DNA of 39,971 nucleotides from Nitrospira sp. (GCA_009594865.1 VOPT01000047.1:1-39971); one strand, 5' to 3'; counted from the stretch's first letter, positions 8,145 through 17,473 are shown. Notes: a model not told the origin generated them from the letters alone. Numbers and translations: made by a program.

Positions 8145-9467
8145 ATGCTAGGTGAGTCTCTCGTGACCAGGATGACGTATCCCTCCACCGTGCAATTTCT
8201 GTATGGCTTGCAACAGCACGGGATTAAGTTGGGGCTCGACACGATTCGCGCCCTGCTCGGGCGGGTGGGCGATCCGCATCGTCGATACCCCGTGGTGCAC
8301 ATCGGCGGCACGAACGGGAAGGGCTCGACTGCGGCGATGGCTGCGTCGATTCTGCAGGCGTCCGGCCATCGGGTGGGGCTCTATACCTCGCCGCACCTGA
8401 TCGACTTTCGCGAGCGCATTCGCGTCAACGGCGAGATGATTCCCGAGTCGCGCGTGATCGACGGGGTCGAAATATTGCGCGCGGCCTCCGTGCCGGATCT
8501 GTCCCCGACATTTTTTGAGTTCACCACGGCGCTCGCGTTCCACTATTTTGCGGCGTGTCAGGTGGATGTCGTTGTGCTCGAGGTCGGCTTGGGAGGTCGG
8601 TTCGACGCCACGAATGTCGTGGAGCCATTGGCCACCGCCATCACGACGATCGGCCTCGATCATGAAGCCTATCTGGGATCGACGATAGAAGCGATTGCGA
8701 TGGAAAAGGCGGGCATTATCAAGCCAGCCGTGCCGGTGGTGCTGGGCCGCATCGGCGAACCGGCTCGTCGAGTGATCGAAGCCCGCGCAGCCACCGTAGG
8801 CGCTCCGGTCTTTCGTCTTGATCGGGACTTCCGTTGTGAAGGATCTTCACCGGCCGACTGCCGGTACACCGGCTTCGCGCTGCAGGCTGAGCATCTGAGC
8901 TGTCCCTTACAAGGCCAATTTCAACTCGATAATCTCGCCTGCTCCCTGGCTCTGATCGAACTGGCGCGTGAGCGCGGCGTCGCAGTGACGGAGACGGCGG
9001 TCCGTGCAGGACTGCAGCAGGTTGCCTGGGAAGGGCGGTTGGAAATTGTCGGCCAGGAGCCGACGGTGATGGTCGATGGGGCGCACAATCCTGCGGCTGC
9101 CGCGGTCCTTGCCGAGTATCTGGCCGGGTGGCGACGGGCCAGGCCTGCGGCGCGAGTCAGCCTGATTGTGGGAATGATGCGTGATAAGCATCCGCGCGAA
9201 TTTCTTGCACCGCTCCTGCCGCTGGTCGATGCGCTGATCCTGACCCAAGCGGATCTTCCTCGCGCCGCGACCGGGGCGGAACTCCGTCTGTTACTGGAAC
9301 AGGACGCACCTTTCGCGCAGGTCGCGCCGACTCCGTCGGATGCCTTGGCCATGGCCAAGCAGGCAGCCGCTGCGTCCGATCTGATTTGTGTCACGGGCTC
9401 CTTGATGCTGGTCGGCGAGATCAAGGCCCTTCTTCGAGGGGACTCCCTCTCACCTGTTCGTGGTTGA
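8145..9467 (+). CDS. folC: Bifunctional dihydrofolate/folylpolyglutamate synthase
   Basis: FolC adds glutamate to dihydropteroate and to folates, an ATP-dependent ligase of the Mur ligase superfamily. The ATP loop GGTNGKGSTAAM lies near residue 54. It is followed by the family stretches GLYTSPHL, FFEFTTALAFHYF, LEVGLGGRFDATN and TTIGLDHEAYLG, then the carbamoylated-Lys region MEKAGIIK. The C-terminal ligand domain begins with MVDGAHNP. Length is normal (440 aa). Start choice is open: ATG 8145, GTG 8163 (with GGTGAG six bases upstream) or ATG 8172. All lie before the conserved MTYPSTVQFLYGL. The stop is one base before the lptD ATG. Confidence 0.95.
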   Translation: MLGESLVTRMTYPSTVQFLYGLQQHGIKLGLDTIRALLGRVGDPHRRYPVVHIGGTNGKGSTAAMAASILQASGHRVGLYTSPHLIDFRERIRVNGEMIPESRVIDGVEILRAASVPDLSPTFFEFTTALAFHYFAACQVDVVVLEVGLGGRFDATNVVEPLATAITTIGLDHEAYLGSTIEAIAMEKAGIIKPAVPVVLGRIGEPARRVIEARAATVGAPVFRLDRDFRCEGSSPADCRYTGFALQAEHLSCPLQGQFQLDNLACSLALIELARERGVAVTETAVRAGLQQVAWEGRLEIVGQEPTVMVDGAHNPAAAAVLAEYLAGWRRARPAARVSLIVGMMRDKHPREFLAPLLPLVDALILTQADLPRAATGAELRLLLEQDAPFAQVAPTPSDALAMAKQAAAASDLICVTGSLMLVGEIKALLRGDSLSPVRG

Positions 9468-9468
9468 G

Positions 9469-11955
9469 ATGGGGCCAGACCGTTATCCGTTTTCAACGTG
9501 GCCGCGCCTGATCAGCCGGTTTCCGTTCGCCCTGTCCCTTTCTATGCTTCTCGGTCTGCTTCTCGTCTGCTCGCCCTGGGCGCGGGGGGAATCGACCGTC
9601 ACCACCCTGTCACCGACCAACCAGCCTCTGACGGTCACCGCTGAGCGCATCGACCATCTCCAGGAGCGGGAGGTCTATGAGGCGGACGGGTCCGTGGTGG
9701 TGACGCAAGGCAAGCTGCGGCTGACTGCGGACCATGTGACGATCAATGCCTTGCCCGGCACGCTGACGGCCACGGGCCGTGTGCATTTCTGGGATGCGAG
9801 TTCGGATCTCAAATCGGAACGGCTGGAGTTGAATGTGAACACCGAAGGCGGCGTGGTTGCCAACGGGTCGATGTTTATCCGGCCGAGTAATTCGTTTTTT
9901 ACCGGCCGGAGTATTCGAAGGTTGTCGGAGGATCATTACCGGATCAAGGACGGCACGTTTACTAACTGTGATGCGAAGGACGGTGAAGTGCCGGCCTGGC
10001 GATTTACGTTCGAGGATCTCGATGTGAACGCGGGCGAAAGCATCGGCATGAAGCGGGCATGGCTCTGTGCGCGCGATACGCCCATCATCCCTGTGCCGAC
10101 CCTGACGTATCCGCTCAGCCAGCGGCATAGCGGGTTTCTCATTCCGACGCCCGGCTACGACAACCGGTTCGGGTTGCATTATCAGCAGGGATATTTCTGG
10201 GCGATCAACCCCAGCCAGGATCTGACGATCGCGCCGTCGTACTACAACAACCTTGGTTACGGCAGCGATTTTACCTACCGCTATTATCTCGACCGGCGGT
10301 CGAGTGGCCAGTGGTTCGCGAGTTTTCTGCAGCAAACCCAACTGCCGAATGTGTCGGGAGTGAATCAGACCAGTTCGGATGAGCGGCGGTTGCGCGGCAT
10401 GATCAGCGGCCAGCATGTCCAACAGGTGACAGATACGCTTCTGGTGCGCGGGCAGGCCTCTTTCGTGTCGGACCGGCAATATCTGCAACAACTGAGCAAT
10501 TCCGGCTCGCAGCGGGCCTCCCCTAGCGGTGAGTCTACGTTGCTGGCGACCCAGCGGCTTCCCTACGGGAGCGCGTATTTCCTGGGTCAGTATCTGCAGC
10601 CGTTGAACTCCGGCGGCCCCGACACGTTTCAACGCCTTCCCGAAGTGGGGTATGTGTTGCCGAACACGTCGCCGTTCGGCATGCCGTTTCTCATGAACCT
10701 TGATACTAACTTTGTGAATTTCTACCGCGAACAGGGGTTTGCGGTGAATCGCATGGATTTCATGCCGGGGATCACCGCCGATGTGACGGACATCGGGCAT
10801 GTGATCGGCCTGACGCCGCACTTCAAATATAAGCAACTCTATTATACGCGCGGGATTCAAGAGGCCAGTCCCTTGCATCGTGAGACGTTTTGGGCCGCAC
10901 TGGATGCCACATCAAAATTGAGCCGCCGCTACACCGGCGGAGAGGGTGGGAGTTTTCTCCACACGATTGAACCCAGCGTCACCTATGAATATGTGCCGGG
11001 GAGCGATCAAAGCCAGATTGCGCAGATCGATCAGATCGACGACATTCCCAAGAAAAATTTGCTGACCTATGCGCTCCGGACCAAGTTGTTGGAGCAACAA
11101 CTCAATGGGAAGAGTTTCAATTGGCTGGATCTGACCGTGGCGCAAAGTTATCACGTGGGGGCGGTGCAGACGCGGGCGCGCGAATTTACGCCCGGTGTAT
11201 TGCCATTTCTGGGCTCCTTGACGCAGCCCTTGCAGCCGGCGACGGTAGACGTGCAGGGACGTAAAATGTCCGATGTCTGGATGCGTGCGGTGATTGGCAA
11301 CACGGCGCCGGAGTTCTTTCGTCCTCCCGGCCTCAACGAAGCGCTCGGAAAGAACGTGACGGCCGGACAGATGCTCCCGCCGACGAATTCCTATTTGTCG
11401 GTGGATGCGTTTCTCGATCCGTATCGCGGGACGTTCAGCCAGTGGAATACCGATCTTCGAGTCCAGCAATCGAATTACTGGTACGTTGAGGTCGGGCAAC
11501 GATTCAGTCATGACGGCAATCGGGTCAGGCGCGGCGATATCTGGAATCCGATTTCCTTCAATGAAGTCTATGCGCCCACGAAGGAGATCCAGTTCGCGAC
11601 GGCCGGTGGCGGATTCCGGACGCCCTGGGGGTGGACCGTCGGGGCGAAGGGGTACTACGATGTGAAAGGCGGACGCAGTCCGGAATTCGATGTGGTGGCG
11701 CTGTATCAAAACCCGTGTAAGTGTTGGTCGCTCGGCTTGTACTATTTGCAGTTCCCGGATCGGCAGAGTTATTCCTTCATGTTCAGCATGACGGGCATTG
11801 GCTGGACGGAAAACTTCGGCACGATCGTGGCGAGGACTATCCTGGGTCCGTTGCTGGTCGGAGATCGGGGGTTGCCGTGGGCCGCCCCTGGTGGTCCCTA
11901 TGGCCGTGTCCAAAACGCGCTCCCTGTGCAATCGATGCCATTCGGGCGTTATTAG
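9469..11955 (+). CDS. lptD: LPS-assembly protein LptD
   Basis: LptD is the outer-membrane beta-barrel that, with LptE, inserts lipopolysaccharide into the outer leaflet. The start is the ATG at 9469, just past the folC stop; a GTG at 9460 is in frame. A signal peptide covers about residues 18-43 (FALSLSMLLGLLLVCSPWARG). The OstA/LptA-like periplasmic jellyroll follows (LTVTAERIDHLQEREVYEADG). The conserved barrel entry RHSGFLIPTPGY is present. C167 and C200 lie in the N-terminal part, and a CxC pair (C750 and C752, PCKCWSLG) near the C-terminus matches the disulfide pattern of LptD. This proves an LPS-type outer membrane. Length 828 aa is typical. Confidence 0.93.
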   Translation: MGPDRYPFSTWPRLISRFPFALSLSMLLGLLLVCSPWARGESTVTTLSPTNQPLTVTAERIDHLQEREVYEADGSVVVTQGKLRLTADHVTINALPGTLTATGRVHFWDASSDLKSERLELNVNTEGGVVANGSMFIRPSNSFFTGRSIRRLSEDHYRIKDGTFTNCDAKDGEVPAWRFTFEDLDVNAGESIGMKRAWLCARDTPIIPVPTLTYPLSQRHSGFLIPTPGYDNRFGLHYQQGYFWAINPSQDLTIAPSYYNNLGYGSDFTYRYYLDRRSSGQWFASFLQQTQLPNVSGVNQTSSDERRLRGMISGQHVQQVTDTLLVRGQASFVSDRQYLQQLSNSGSQRASPSGESTLLATQRLPYGSAYFLGQYLQPLNSGGPDTFQRLPEVGYVLPNTSPFGMPFLMNLDTNFVNFYREQGFAVNRMDFMPGITADVTDIGHVIGLTPHFKYKQLYYTRGIQEASPLHRETFWAALDATSKLSRRYTGGEGGSFLHTIEPSVTYEYVPGSDQSQIAQIDQIDDIPKKNLLTYALRTKLLEQQLNGKSFNWLDLTVAQSYHVGAVQTRAREFTPGVLPFLGSLTQPLQPATVDVQGRKMSDVWMRAVIGNTAPEFFRPPGLNEALGKNVTAGQMLPPTNSYLSVDAFLDPYRGTFSQWNTDLRVQQSNYWYVEVGQRFSHDGNRVRRGDIWNPISFNEVYAPTKEIQFATAGGGFRTPWGWTVGAKGYYDVKGGRSPEFDVVALYQNPCKCWSLGLYYLQFPDRQSYSFMFSMTGIGWTENFGTIVARTILGPLLVGDRGLPWAAPGGPYGRVQNALPVQSMPFGRY

Positions 11956-11999
11956 CGAAACGGCCGGTTGAATTCCATCTCTCAGTGGCATTGCCCAGC

Positions 12000-12566
12000 A
12001 TGACCGAAACGAAGTGTGCATCTAGAGTTCGACTCAACCGGCGCACCGTTCTGGCGACCTGCCTTCTGGTATTGGCAATCGCCGTGCAGGAACTGTATCC
12101 AGCCGGTCTTTCTGCCACAGAACGCATGTCCCATCTCGAAAGGGCCGCGGTGTTTTTGAAGGCGGGAGATTATCGTCAAGCGCTGGAGGCCTGTCAGGCA
12201 GAAGTGAGGGATGCGCCCTCCGTGCGGAGTTATGTCTATCTGACCTATGCCTACCATGCGCTCGACGGCTATCTGCAACACTTGGCGCACACCGATCAAT
12301 GGGTTCGGGTCGAGCAGCTCTATCTGAATTTGTCGACGGGACGGGTCGAGGATTTGCTCGATCCACCGGATGTCCTCGCACGGATTGCCAAAGAGGTCAT
12401 CCAGCAAGCCGTACAACGACAGGCAGATGTGACCGCGGCGATGGCTGCGCGCTTGGATGATCGTCTCGTTGCACAGTTGTGGCAGGAGCAGACGGCATGG
12501 CGACGGGCACGCCCGGATGACTGGTGGTCAGGAGCGCCTCCTCAGTGGCAATGGGTGAGACCGTGA
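12000..12566 (+). CDS. Exported protein of unknown function, possible TPR
   Basis: The 188-aa product starts at ATG 12000, 45 bases after lptD; the open frame extends upstream into lptD but without a plausible start. A twin-Arg-poor signal peptide is visible (RRTVLATCLLVLAIAVQELYPAG). The mature part begins with a helical pair resembling one tetratricopeptide repeat (ERAAVFLKAGDYRQALEACQ). It then continues as all-helical sequence and ends in a Trp-rich tail (DDWWSGAPPQWQW). It is probably periplasmic and cotranscribed with lptD, which suggests an envelope role, but no family is recognised. Confidence 0.65.
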   Translation: MTETKCASRVRLNRRTVLATCLLVLAIAVQELYPAGLSATERMSHLERAAVFLKAGDYRQALEACQAEVRDAPSVRSYVYLTYAYHALDGYLQHLAHTDQWVRVEQLYLNLSTGRVEDLLDPPDVLARIAKEVIQQAVQRQADVTAAMAARLDDRLVAQLWQEQTAWRRARPDDWWSGAPPQWQWVRP

Positions 12567-12567
12567 T

Positions 12568-12595
12568 TTGACTCTCCGTAAAACCATGTTATAGG
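12568..12595 (+). promoter_or_regulatory. Candidate sigma-70 promoter of trxA
   Basis: TTGACT (12568-12573) and TATAGG (12590-12595) are 16 bases apart, just after the stop of the preceding gene. Transcription would begin near 12602, about 65 bases before the preferred trxA start. Confidence 0.5.
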
Positions 12596-12668
12596 ATGAC
12601 AAACAGTACCTGAAGCCGCTTCAGGACGTGAACCAGACTGCAGGATGCGGGTAGAGAAGGAGGGGATT

Positions 12669-13016
12669 GTGGCAGGCGATGCGTTGAAAGCGACGGATGC
12701 AACGTGGGATGAGGATGTCATGAAGGCATCCGAATTGGTCATGGTAGATTTTTGGGCCGTGTGGTGTGGTCCCTGTCAGATGGTCGCTCCGATCGTCGAT
12801 GAACTAGCGACGGAATATGCCGGCAAAGTGAAAGTTCGTAAACTCAATACCGATGAGAACCCGGAAATCGCCGGTCGTTATCAAGTGATGAGCATTCCGA
12901 CCATTTTGTTCTTCAAGAACGGTCAGGCCGTGGAACGGTTGGTCGGTGCGCGTCCCAAACGCCAGTTTAAAGAGATCATCGATACGCTCCTCGCTCAACA
13001 TTCCGGCGCCGCCTAG
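12669..13016 (+). CDS. trxA: Thioredoxin
   Basis: A 115-aa cytoplasmic thioredoxin that reduces protein disulfides. The active site WCGPC (C33, C36) is intact, and the conserved cis-Pro is in MSIPTILFFKNG. A strong ribosome binding site (AAGGAGGGG, 12658-12666 region) precedes the GTG at 12669, which I take as start. An in-frame ATG at 12645 would add eight residues but lacks such a site. It has its own likely promoter and is followed 18 bases later by recN. Confidence 0.95.
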   Translation: MAGDALKATDATWDEDVMKASELVMVDFWAVWCGPCQMVAPIVDELATEYAGKVKVRKLNTDENPEIAGRYQVMSIPTILFFKNGQAVERLVGARPKRQFKEIIDTLLAQHSGAA

Positions 13017-13034
13017 CGCCAGACTCTCAGCGGC

Positions 13035-14720
13035 ATGCTGACCGAGCTGCGCATCTCGAATTTCGGTGTCATCGAGCAGCTGGCCGTTACCTTCGGCGCC
13101 GGTTTCATTGTGTTTTCCGGTGAAACCGGCGCTGGAAAATCTCTCCTCATCGATGCCGTCACCCTGCTGGTCGGAGGCCGTGCTTCCGCCGAACACATTC
13201 GTGCTCAGGCCGAAGAGGCGGAGCTCGAAGCGGCGTTTCAACTGGCGCCTGACCATCCGCTCCTTGCGTTATTGCACAGCAAAGGCTTTGCGCGCGCCGG
13301 CGAGACGGATATTCTCATTCGACGCGTGATTTCCCGCACGGGCCGCAACCGGACCTATCTCAACGGCAACCTCTGCCCGGTCCATCTGCTGGAAGAATTA
13401 GGCGGCGCACTAGTAGACGTCCACGGGCAGCACGAACAGCAATCGCTGTTGTCGTCTTCCGCTCAAATGGACGCGCTGGACGCGTTCGGCGGCCTTCACG
13501 CGCTCCGGCAGGACTATCAGATTGCCTATCGGCATTGGCTGGACCGGGTGGCCGACCTGGAGACTCTCACGGCGCAGATCGCCCAGCGTCGAGAGCGGGA
13601 GGATCTCCTGCGGTTTCAATTCCAGGAATTGACGGATGCGGGCCTCGAGGCTGGCGAGAATGTGCGACTCGAGCAGGAACGTCCCCGGTTGATGCACAGC
13701 CAGCAACTTCGAGATTTCTCTGAGCAACTCCATGACATGCTGTATGCAGACGACCAAGGAGTCTTGAGTCTGTTGGCGGGTGCCCGGAAGCTGGTTTCCA
13801 AAATGGAGTCGATCGACGCCACGACGATCGAGTGGGCCAACACGCTTGAAGACGCGGTCGTCCCGCTGAAGGACCTCGCTGAACAAGTCCGCCGGTATCG
13901 CGATGATGTGGAGGCCAATCCGGGCCGCTTGCTGGAGATAGAGCAGCGGCTGGACCGGCTTCACCGACTGGTAAAAAAATATGGCGGTTCGCTGGACGCT
14001 GTACTGGCCTTGCAGGATTCCCTCCGCGTGCAGCTGGCTCAATTGGATCATGCGGAGACACACGTGCACGACCTTACTCAAGCGGTCGAGCAGGGGGCGC
14101 GCAGCCTACGCGATGTGGCGGAGCGGCTGTCTCGCAACCGGCTTGACGCGGCAAAAAAAATAACGGTTCAGGTCATGAAGGAGCTGGGAGCCCTCCGGAT
14201 GGAGCGAACTCGTTTCAGCGTGGAGGTCTCGCGGCTCACCGGTGATGCGCCCTTCGGTCAGGCAGGGCAGGATACGGTGAGCTTTATGTTTTCGGCGAAT
14301 CCCGGAGAACCGCTCAAACCGCTGGCGAAGGTGGCCTCGGGAGGAGAATTGTCTCGGGTCATGCTGGCACTAAAAACGATTCTGGCTGAGAGCGATCGAG
14401 TGCCGGTCCTGATTTTCGACGAAGTCGATGCCGGTGTCGGGGGTGCCGTCGCCGACGTGATGGGGGCGCGCCTCAGAAATCTCAGTCGCCACCACCAGGT
14501 GTTATGCGTCACCCACCTTCCTCAAGTGGGCTCTCAGGCGCATGCGCATTATCTCGTGGAAAAGCAGGTGCGGCTGAATCGAACGGTGACGCAAGTTCGC
14601 TTGCTGAGTCTCGATGAACAGGAAGAAGAAGTGGCGCGGATGTTGGCCGGGGTGACGGTGACCAAGAAGGCGCGCGCGGCGGCGGCTGAAATGATTGCGA
14701 GCGCGAAGGAGCGGCGGTAA
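13035..14720 (+). CDS. recN: DNA repair protein RecN
   Basis: RecN is an SMC-like ATPase acting in double-strand break repair. The Walker A motif GETGAGKS is at residues 29-36, in the RecN-typical context ISNFGVIEQL at the N-terminus. A long coiled-coil-prone middle follows (ARKLVSKMES, LEDAVVPLKDL). The C-terminal half has the signature VASGGELSRVMLALK and Walker B LIFDEVDAGVGG (D462, E463), then VTHLPQVGSQA. Length (561 aa) is normal. It ends seven bases from the end of the convergent response-regulator gene, so no terminator fits between them. Confidence 0.97.
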   Translation: MLTELRISNFGVIEQLAVTFGAGFIVFSGETGAGKSLLIDAVTLLVGGRASAEHIRAQAEEAELEAAFQLAPDHPLLALLHSKGFARAGETDILIRRVISRTGRNRTYLNGNLCPVHLLEELGGALVDVHGQHEQQSLLSSSAQMDALDAFGGLHALRQDYQIAYRHWLDRVADLETLTAQIAQRREREDLLRFQFQELTDAGLEAGENVRLEQERPRLMHSQQLRDFSEQLHDMLYADDQGVLSLLAGARKLVSKMESIDATTIEWANTLEDAVVPLKDLAEQVRRYRDDVEANPGRLLEIEQRLDRLHRLVKKYGGSLDAVLALQDSLRVQLAQLDHAETHVHDLTQAVEQGARSLRDVAERLSRNRLDAAKKITVQVMKELGALRMERTRFSVEVSRLTGDAPFGQAGQDTVSFMFSANPGEPLKPLAKVASGGELSRVMLALKTILAESDRVPVLIFDEVDAGVGGAVADVMGARLRNLSRHHQVLCVTHLPQVGSQAHAHYLVEKQVRLNRTVTQVRLLSLDEQEEEVARMLAGVTVTKKARAAAAEMIASAKERR

Positions 14721-14727
14721 CGCCAGA

Positions 14728-15870
14728 TCAGCTGGTCGGCGAGGTCTTGGCAATCGCGAGCGCCGGCAGAGAAGACTTGCATTCCCGCACCACCTGCGCA
14801 AAGAGCTCCGTCAACTTGGGATCGAAGTGCGTCTCGGCTTGCAGCAGAATTTGCCGAATGGCCTCATCGATGGATGTCGGTTGATGCCCCGGCATATCCA
14901 CCGTCAGGTTGTCGAATGCCTGCGCGATGGCGACGATTCGTGCCAACAGCGGGATGCCTGCGCCTTCCAGGCCGTGTGGATTGCCCACACCGTCGAAGCG
15001 CTCCTGATGATAGGCCACGATTTGTCCGACCTCTGCTTGGAAGCCAAGCGGTAACAGCATCCGGGCCCCTGCCTCGAAACATTCTCTTCCATGGGTGTTG
15101 GTTTTCAGGTTCTCATCGTCATCCGCTGAATACTTGTAGCTGGAGAGACTGATCTTGCCGATATCATGCAGGAACGCTCCCAGCGCCAAAGCCTTCTGGT
15201 CGGGCAGCGGCAGCGTCAGTTGGTTCGCGAGAAGCGATGCATAGAAACTCACGCGGCTGCAATGGTTGAGGAGCTGGCGGTCCTTCGCTTCAAGCAAGTC
15301 GGATAACAATGGAATGAGCGCGGTGACGTCCCCTGGGCCTCCGAACGCTTCAGTGGAGGAAGTGCCTATCGCGAAGTACTTCGATTGCAGCTCCTTCCAC
15401 GCGTGCGCCACTTCTTCTTCGGTGCCCCACAAGGCGGTCGACGTTTTCAGAAACGATCGTAAGTAGTCGAGTCGCTGTTTCTTCTCCAGGGTCTGATTGA
15501 TCAGCGTGATCAGCTCCGTCACATTGAACGGCTTGAGAAGATACCCTGCCGCGCCGTGCCGGATGCCTTCCATCGCGGACTTCAGACTGCCGTAGCCAGT
15601 AATGATGATGACTTCAATGTCGGCGTAGTCCTGCTTGATATCCTGCAGGAGGTCGATGCCTTGACGGTCGGGTAATTTCTGGTCCAACGTGATGAGATCG
15701 ATGTGCTGGTCCTTCAGAACCCGGAGTGCGGATTTGGCGTTGTCGGCAGAGTGAATGGTGAAGAAGGGGCGAAGGATCACTTTCAGCGCGTCCCGAGGGC
15801 CTGTTTCGTCGTCGACGACCAGGACCGACGGTTTTGTGCTCATCTGTTCAGCTGATGCCTGAGTTCCCAT
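14728..15870 (-). CDS. Response regulator with degenerate HD-GYP-like domain
   Basis: I start it at ATG 15870, eight bases after GGGAG; other options are a TTG at 15918 and an ATG at 15843. The N-terminal receiver domain has VLVVDDE, the phospho-acceptor D63 (LITLDQKLP), the conserved Thr in IITGYGS and K113 (LLKPF). After a linker comes an HD phosphohydrolase domain with HDIGK at 235-239. The segment that in HD-GYP c-di-GMP phosphodiesterases reads HHE...DGxGYP is here YHQERFDGVGNP. The later DxxD-type site reads IAQAFDNL. So it is an HD domain related to HD-GYP but with changed key residues. It is the last gene of the minus-strand signalling block; 186 bases separate it from the sigma-54-type regulator. 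Confidence 0.85.
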   Translation of the reverse strand: MGTQASAEQMSTKPSVLVVDDETGPRDALKVILRPFFTIHSADNAKSALRVLKDQHIDLITLDQKLPDRQGIDLLQDIKQDYADIEVIIITGYGSLKSAMEGIRHGAAGYLLKPFNVTELITLINQTLEKKQRLDYLRSFLKTSTALWGTEEEVAHAWKELQSKYFAIGTSSTEAFGGPGDVTALIPLLSDLLEAKDRQLLNHCSRVSFYASLLANQLTLPLPDQKALALGAFLHDIGKISLSSYKYSADDDENLKTNTHGRECFEAGARMLLPLGFQAEVGQIVAYHQERFDGVGNPHGLEGAGIPLLARIVAIAQAFDNLTVDMPGHQPTSIDEAIRQILLQAETHFDPKLTELFAQVVRECKSSLPALAIAKTSPTS

Positions 15871-15927
15871 CCAGACTGCTCCCGGTGTATTGCCAGATTC
15901 AGGGAAAACGAAACGCAAAACCTACAC

Positions 15928-15941
15928 CGTCTACGTAGACG
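15928..15941. promoter_or_regulatory. 14-bp perfect palindrome upstream of the HD regulator gene
   Basis: CGTCTACGTAGACG is self-complementary over all 14 bases and lies 58 bases before the preferred start of the HD-domain response regulator. The surrounding intergenic region (15871-16056) is relatively AT-rich (CAATATATAG next to it). This is the right place for an operator, but no bound protein can be named. Confidence 0.35.
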
Positions 15942-16056
15942 TAAAACGATCAATATATAGCAGGTCTATCTATTTCAGGCCACAAGATATTTTGGCACGG
16001 CAGCTCCTACTGTAAAAACTGTGAGACAGATGCCGAAATTGTTGTGCCAGAGTGTG

Positions 16057-17472
16057 TCATTCCTGAGGCAGTGACGTCTCGGCATTGCCGCCGCCGCTGT
16101 CAGGCCTGCTGATTCCCAGGGTGTCCATGCGATACTTCAGCATGCGACGGCTGATGCCCAGCATGGTCGCCGCATGTGTTTGTACGTATGTCGTCCGCTT
16201 GAGTGCATCCAAAATAATTTCGCGTTCGAATTCCATGACGGCCTTCTCTAAGGATAATCGTCCGGCGAGGGTGTCGTCTCGAAGGGACGATGATCGCGTA
16301 TCGGTCCGGAGAATATTCGGTAGGTGCTCCGGCGTGATCACCGTGGAGCCTTTCGACCAGATGAAGGCTTGTTCGATGATATTTTCCATCTCGCGCACGT
16401 TGCCCGGCCACGGATAATGTGAGATCAATTCGATCGCGTCTTTCGTGAACTCCTGAGGCGGCCGTTTCTCTTCCTCAATGCGTTTGGAAAGAAAGTGCTT
16501 GGCGAGCAGGGCAATGTCTTCGCCCCGTTCGCGCAAGGGCGGGAGGTAGAGCGCAATGACGTTGATACGGTAATACAAGTCCTCGCGAAACTGGTTTTTT
16601 CTGACCATCTCATCGAGGTTTTTGTTGGTCGCCGCGACGATCCGGACATCGACCTTGATGGATTGCACCCCGCCGACCCGCGTGAATTCCCGTTCCTGCA
16701 GCACCCGCAAAAGTTTCGCCTGCGTGGCCGGACTGAGATCGCCGATTTCATCGAGAAACAGTGTGCCCGTGTGCGCCAATTCGAACTGCCCCACTCGGCG
16801 TGCCGTGGCATCCGTGAATGAACCCTTTTCATGGCCGAACAATTCGCTTTCGATGAGTGTTTCCGGCAAGGCCGCGCAATTGAGTGCGACGAACGGGCGT
16901 TCCCGCCTGGCACTGTTGTAGTGAATCGCTTTGGCAACCAGTTCTTTTCCGGTCCCACTGTCACCGGTCACCAGCACGGTGGTGCGGCTGTCTGCCACTT
17001 GTTCGATTTTGGCGTAGATTTCCTGCATGGCAGGGCTTTTACCGATGAGATTGTGGAAGGCATAACGCTGTACCACCTGCGCACGCAATTGGCGGACCTC
17101 GTGTTCGAGTTCCTGCTTGCCCAGCGTTCGTTCGATGACGATCTGGAGTTCCTCGACGTCGAAGGGTTTGGAGATATAGTCGGCGGCTCCGAGTTTCATG
17201 GCATCGACGGCAGTTTTCACGGCTTTGGTGCCGGTTAGCATAATCACGGGGATGGCTCGATTCTCGGTACGCATGGTTTGCAGTGCCGACAGACCATCCG
17301 TTCCCGGCAGGATCACGTCGAGGAGCACTAGGTCAGGGGCATCGTGTTTAAAGCTCCGAAGGCCTTCGGTGGCATCCGCCGCTTCCACAATTTCATACGT
17401 CGGCTCCAAAACCGTTCTCAGCGAGGCTCGGACACGCGGCTCATCGTCGACAAGTAGTACTCGTTTTTTCAT
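16057..17472 (-). CDS. Sigma-54-type response regulator (NtrC family)
   Basis: A 471-aa regulator in three parts. The receiver domain (1-120) has phospho-acceptor D52 in LLDVILPG, T80 and K102. The AAA+ domain (about 140-370) has Walker A GDSGTGKE at 170-177, Walker B LFLDEIGD at 238-245 and the R-finger region. The C-terminal Fis-type helix-turn-helix is at about 428-450 (QTHAATMLGISRRMLKYRMD). The loop that contacts sigma-54, usually GAFTGA, reads GSFTDA (217-222); the Phe-Thr core is kept. Its start is two bases past the stop of the histidine kinase gene, so the two are surely a pair. It should activate sigma-54 promoters when phosphorylated. Confidence 0.94.
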   Translation of the reverse strand: MKKRVLLVDDEPRVRASLRTVLEPTYEIVEAADATEGLRSFKHDAPDLVLLDVILPGTDGLSALQTMRTENRAIPVIMLTGTKAVKTAVDAMKLGAADYISKPFDVEELQIVIERTLGKQELEHEVRQLRAQVVQRYAFHNLIGKSPAMQEIYAKIEQVADSRTTVLVTGDSGTGKELVAKAIHYNSARRERPFVALNCAALPETLIESELFGHEKGSFTDATARRVGQFELAHTGTLFLDEIGDLSPATQAKLLRVLQEREFTRVGGVQSIKVDVRIVAATNKNLDEMVRKNQFREDLYYRINVIALYLPPLRERGEDIALLAKHFLSKRIEEEKRPPQEFTKDAIELISHYPWPGNVREMENIIEQAFIWSKGSTVITPEHLPNILRTDTRSSSLRDDTLAGRLSLEKAVMEFEREIILDALKRTTYVQTHAATMLGISRRMLKYRMDTLGISRPDSGGGNAETSLPQE

Positions 17473-17473
17473 G

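Noticed and set aside
9610..12021. Long minus-strand open frames (422 and 369 codons) over lptD
   Set aside because: They lie wholly antisense to lptD, encode Arg/His/Pro-rich sequence typical of shadow frames in GC-rich DNA, and have no motif.
12645..12668. Longer trxA start at ATG 12645
   Set aside because: The strong ribosome binding site lies after this ATG and right before the GTG at 12669.
16031..16049. Possible minus-strand sigma-54 promoter (TGGCAC-N5-TTTCG) before the HD regulator gene
   Set aside because: The -24 box is good, but the -12 GC reads TC; too weak to list without data.
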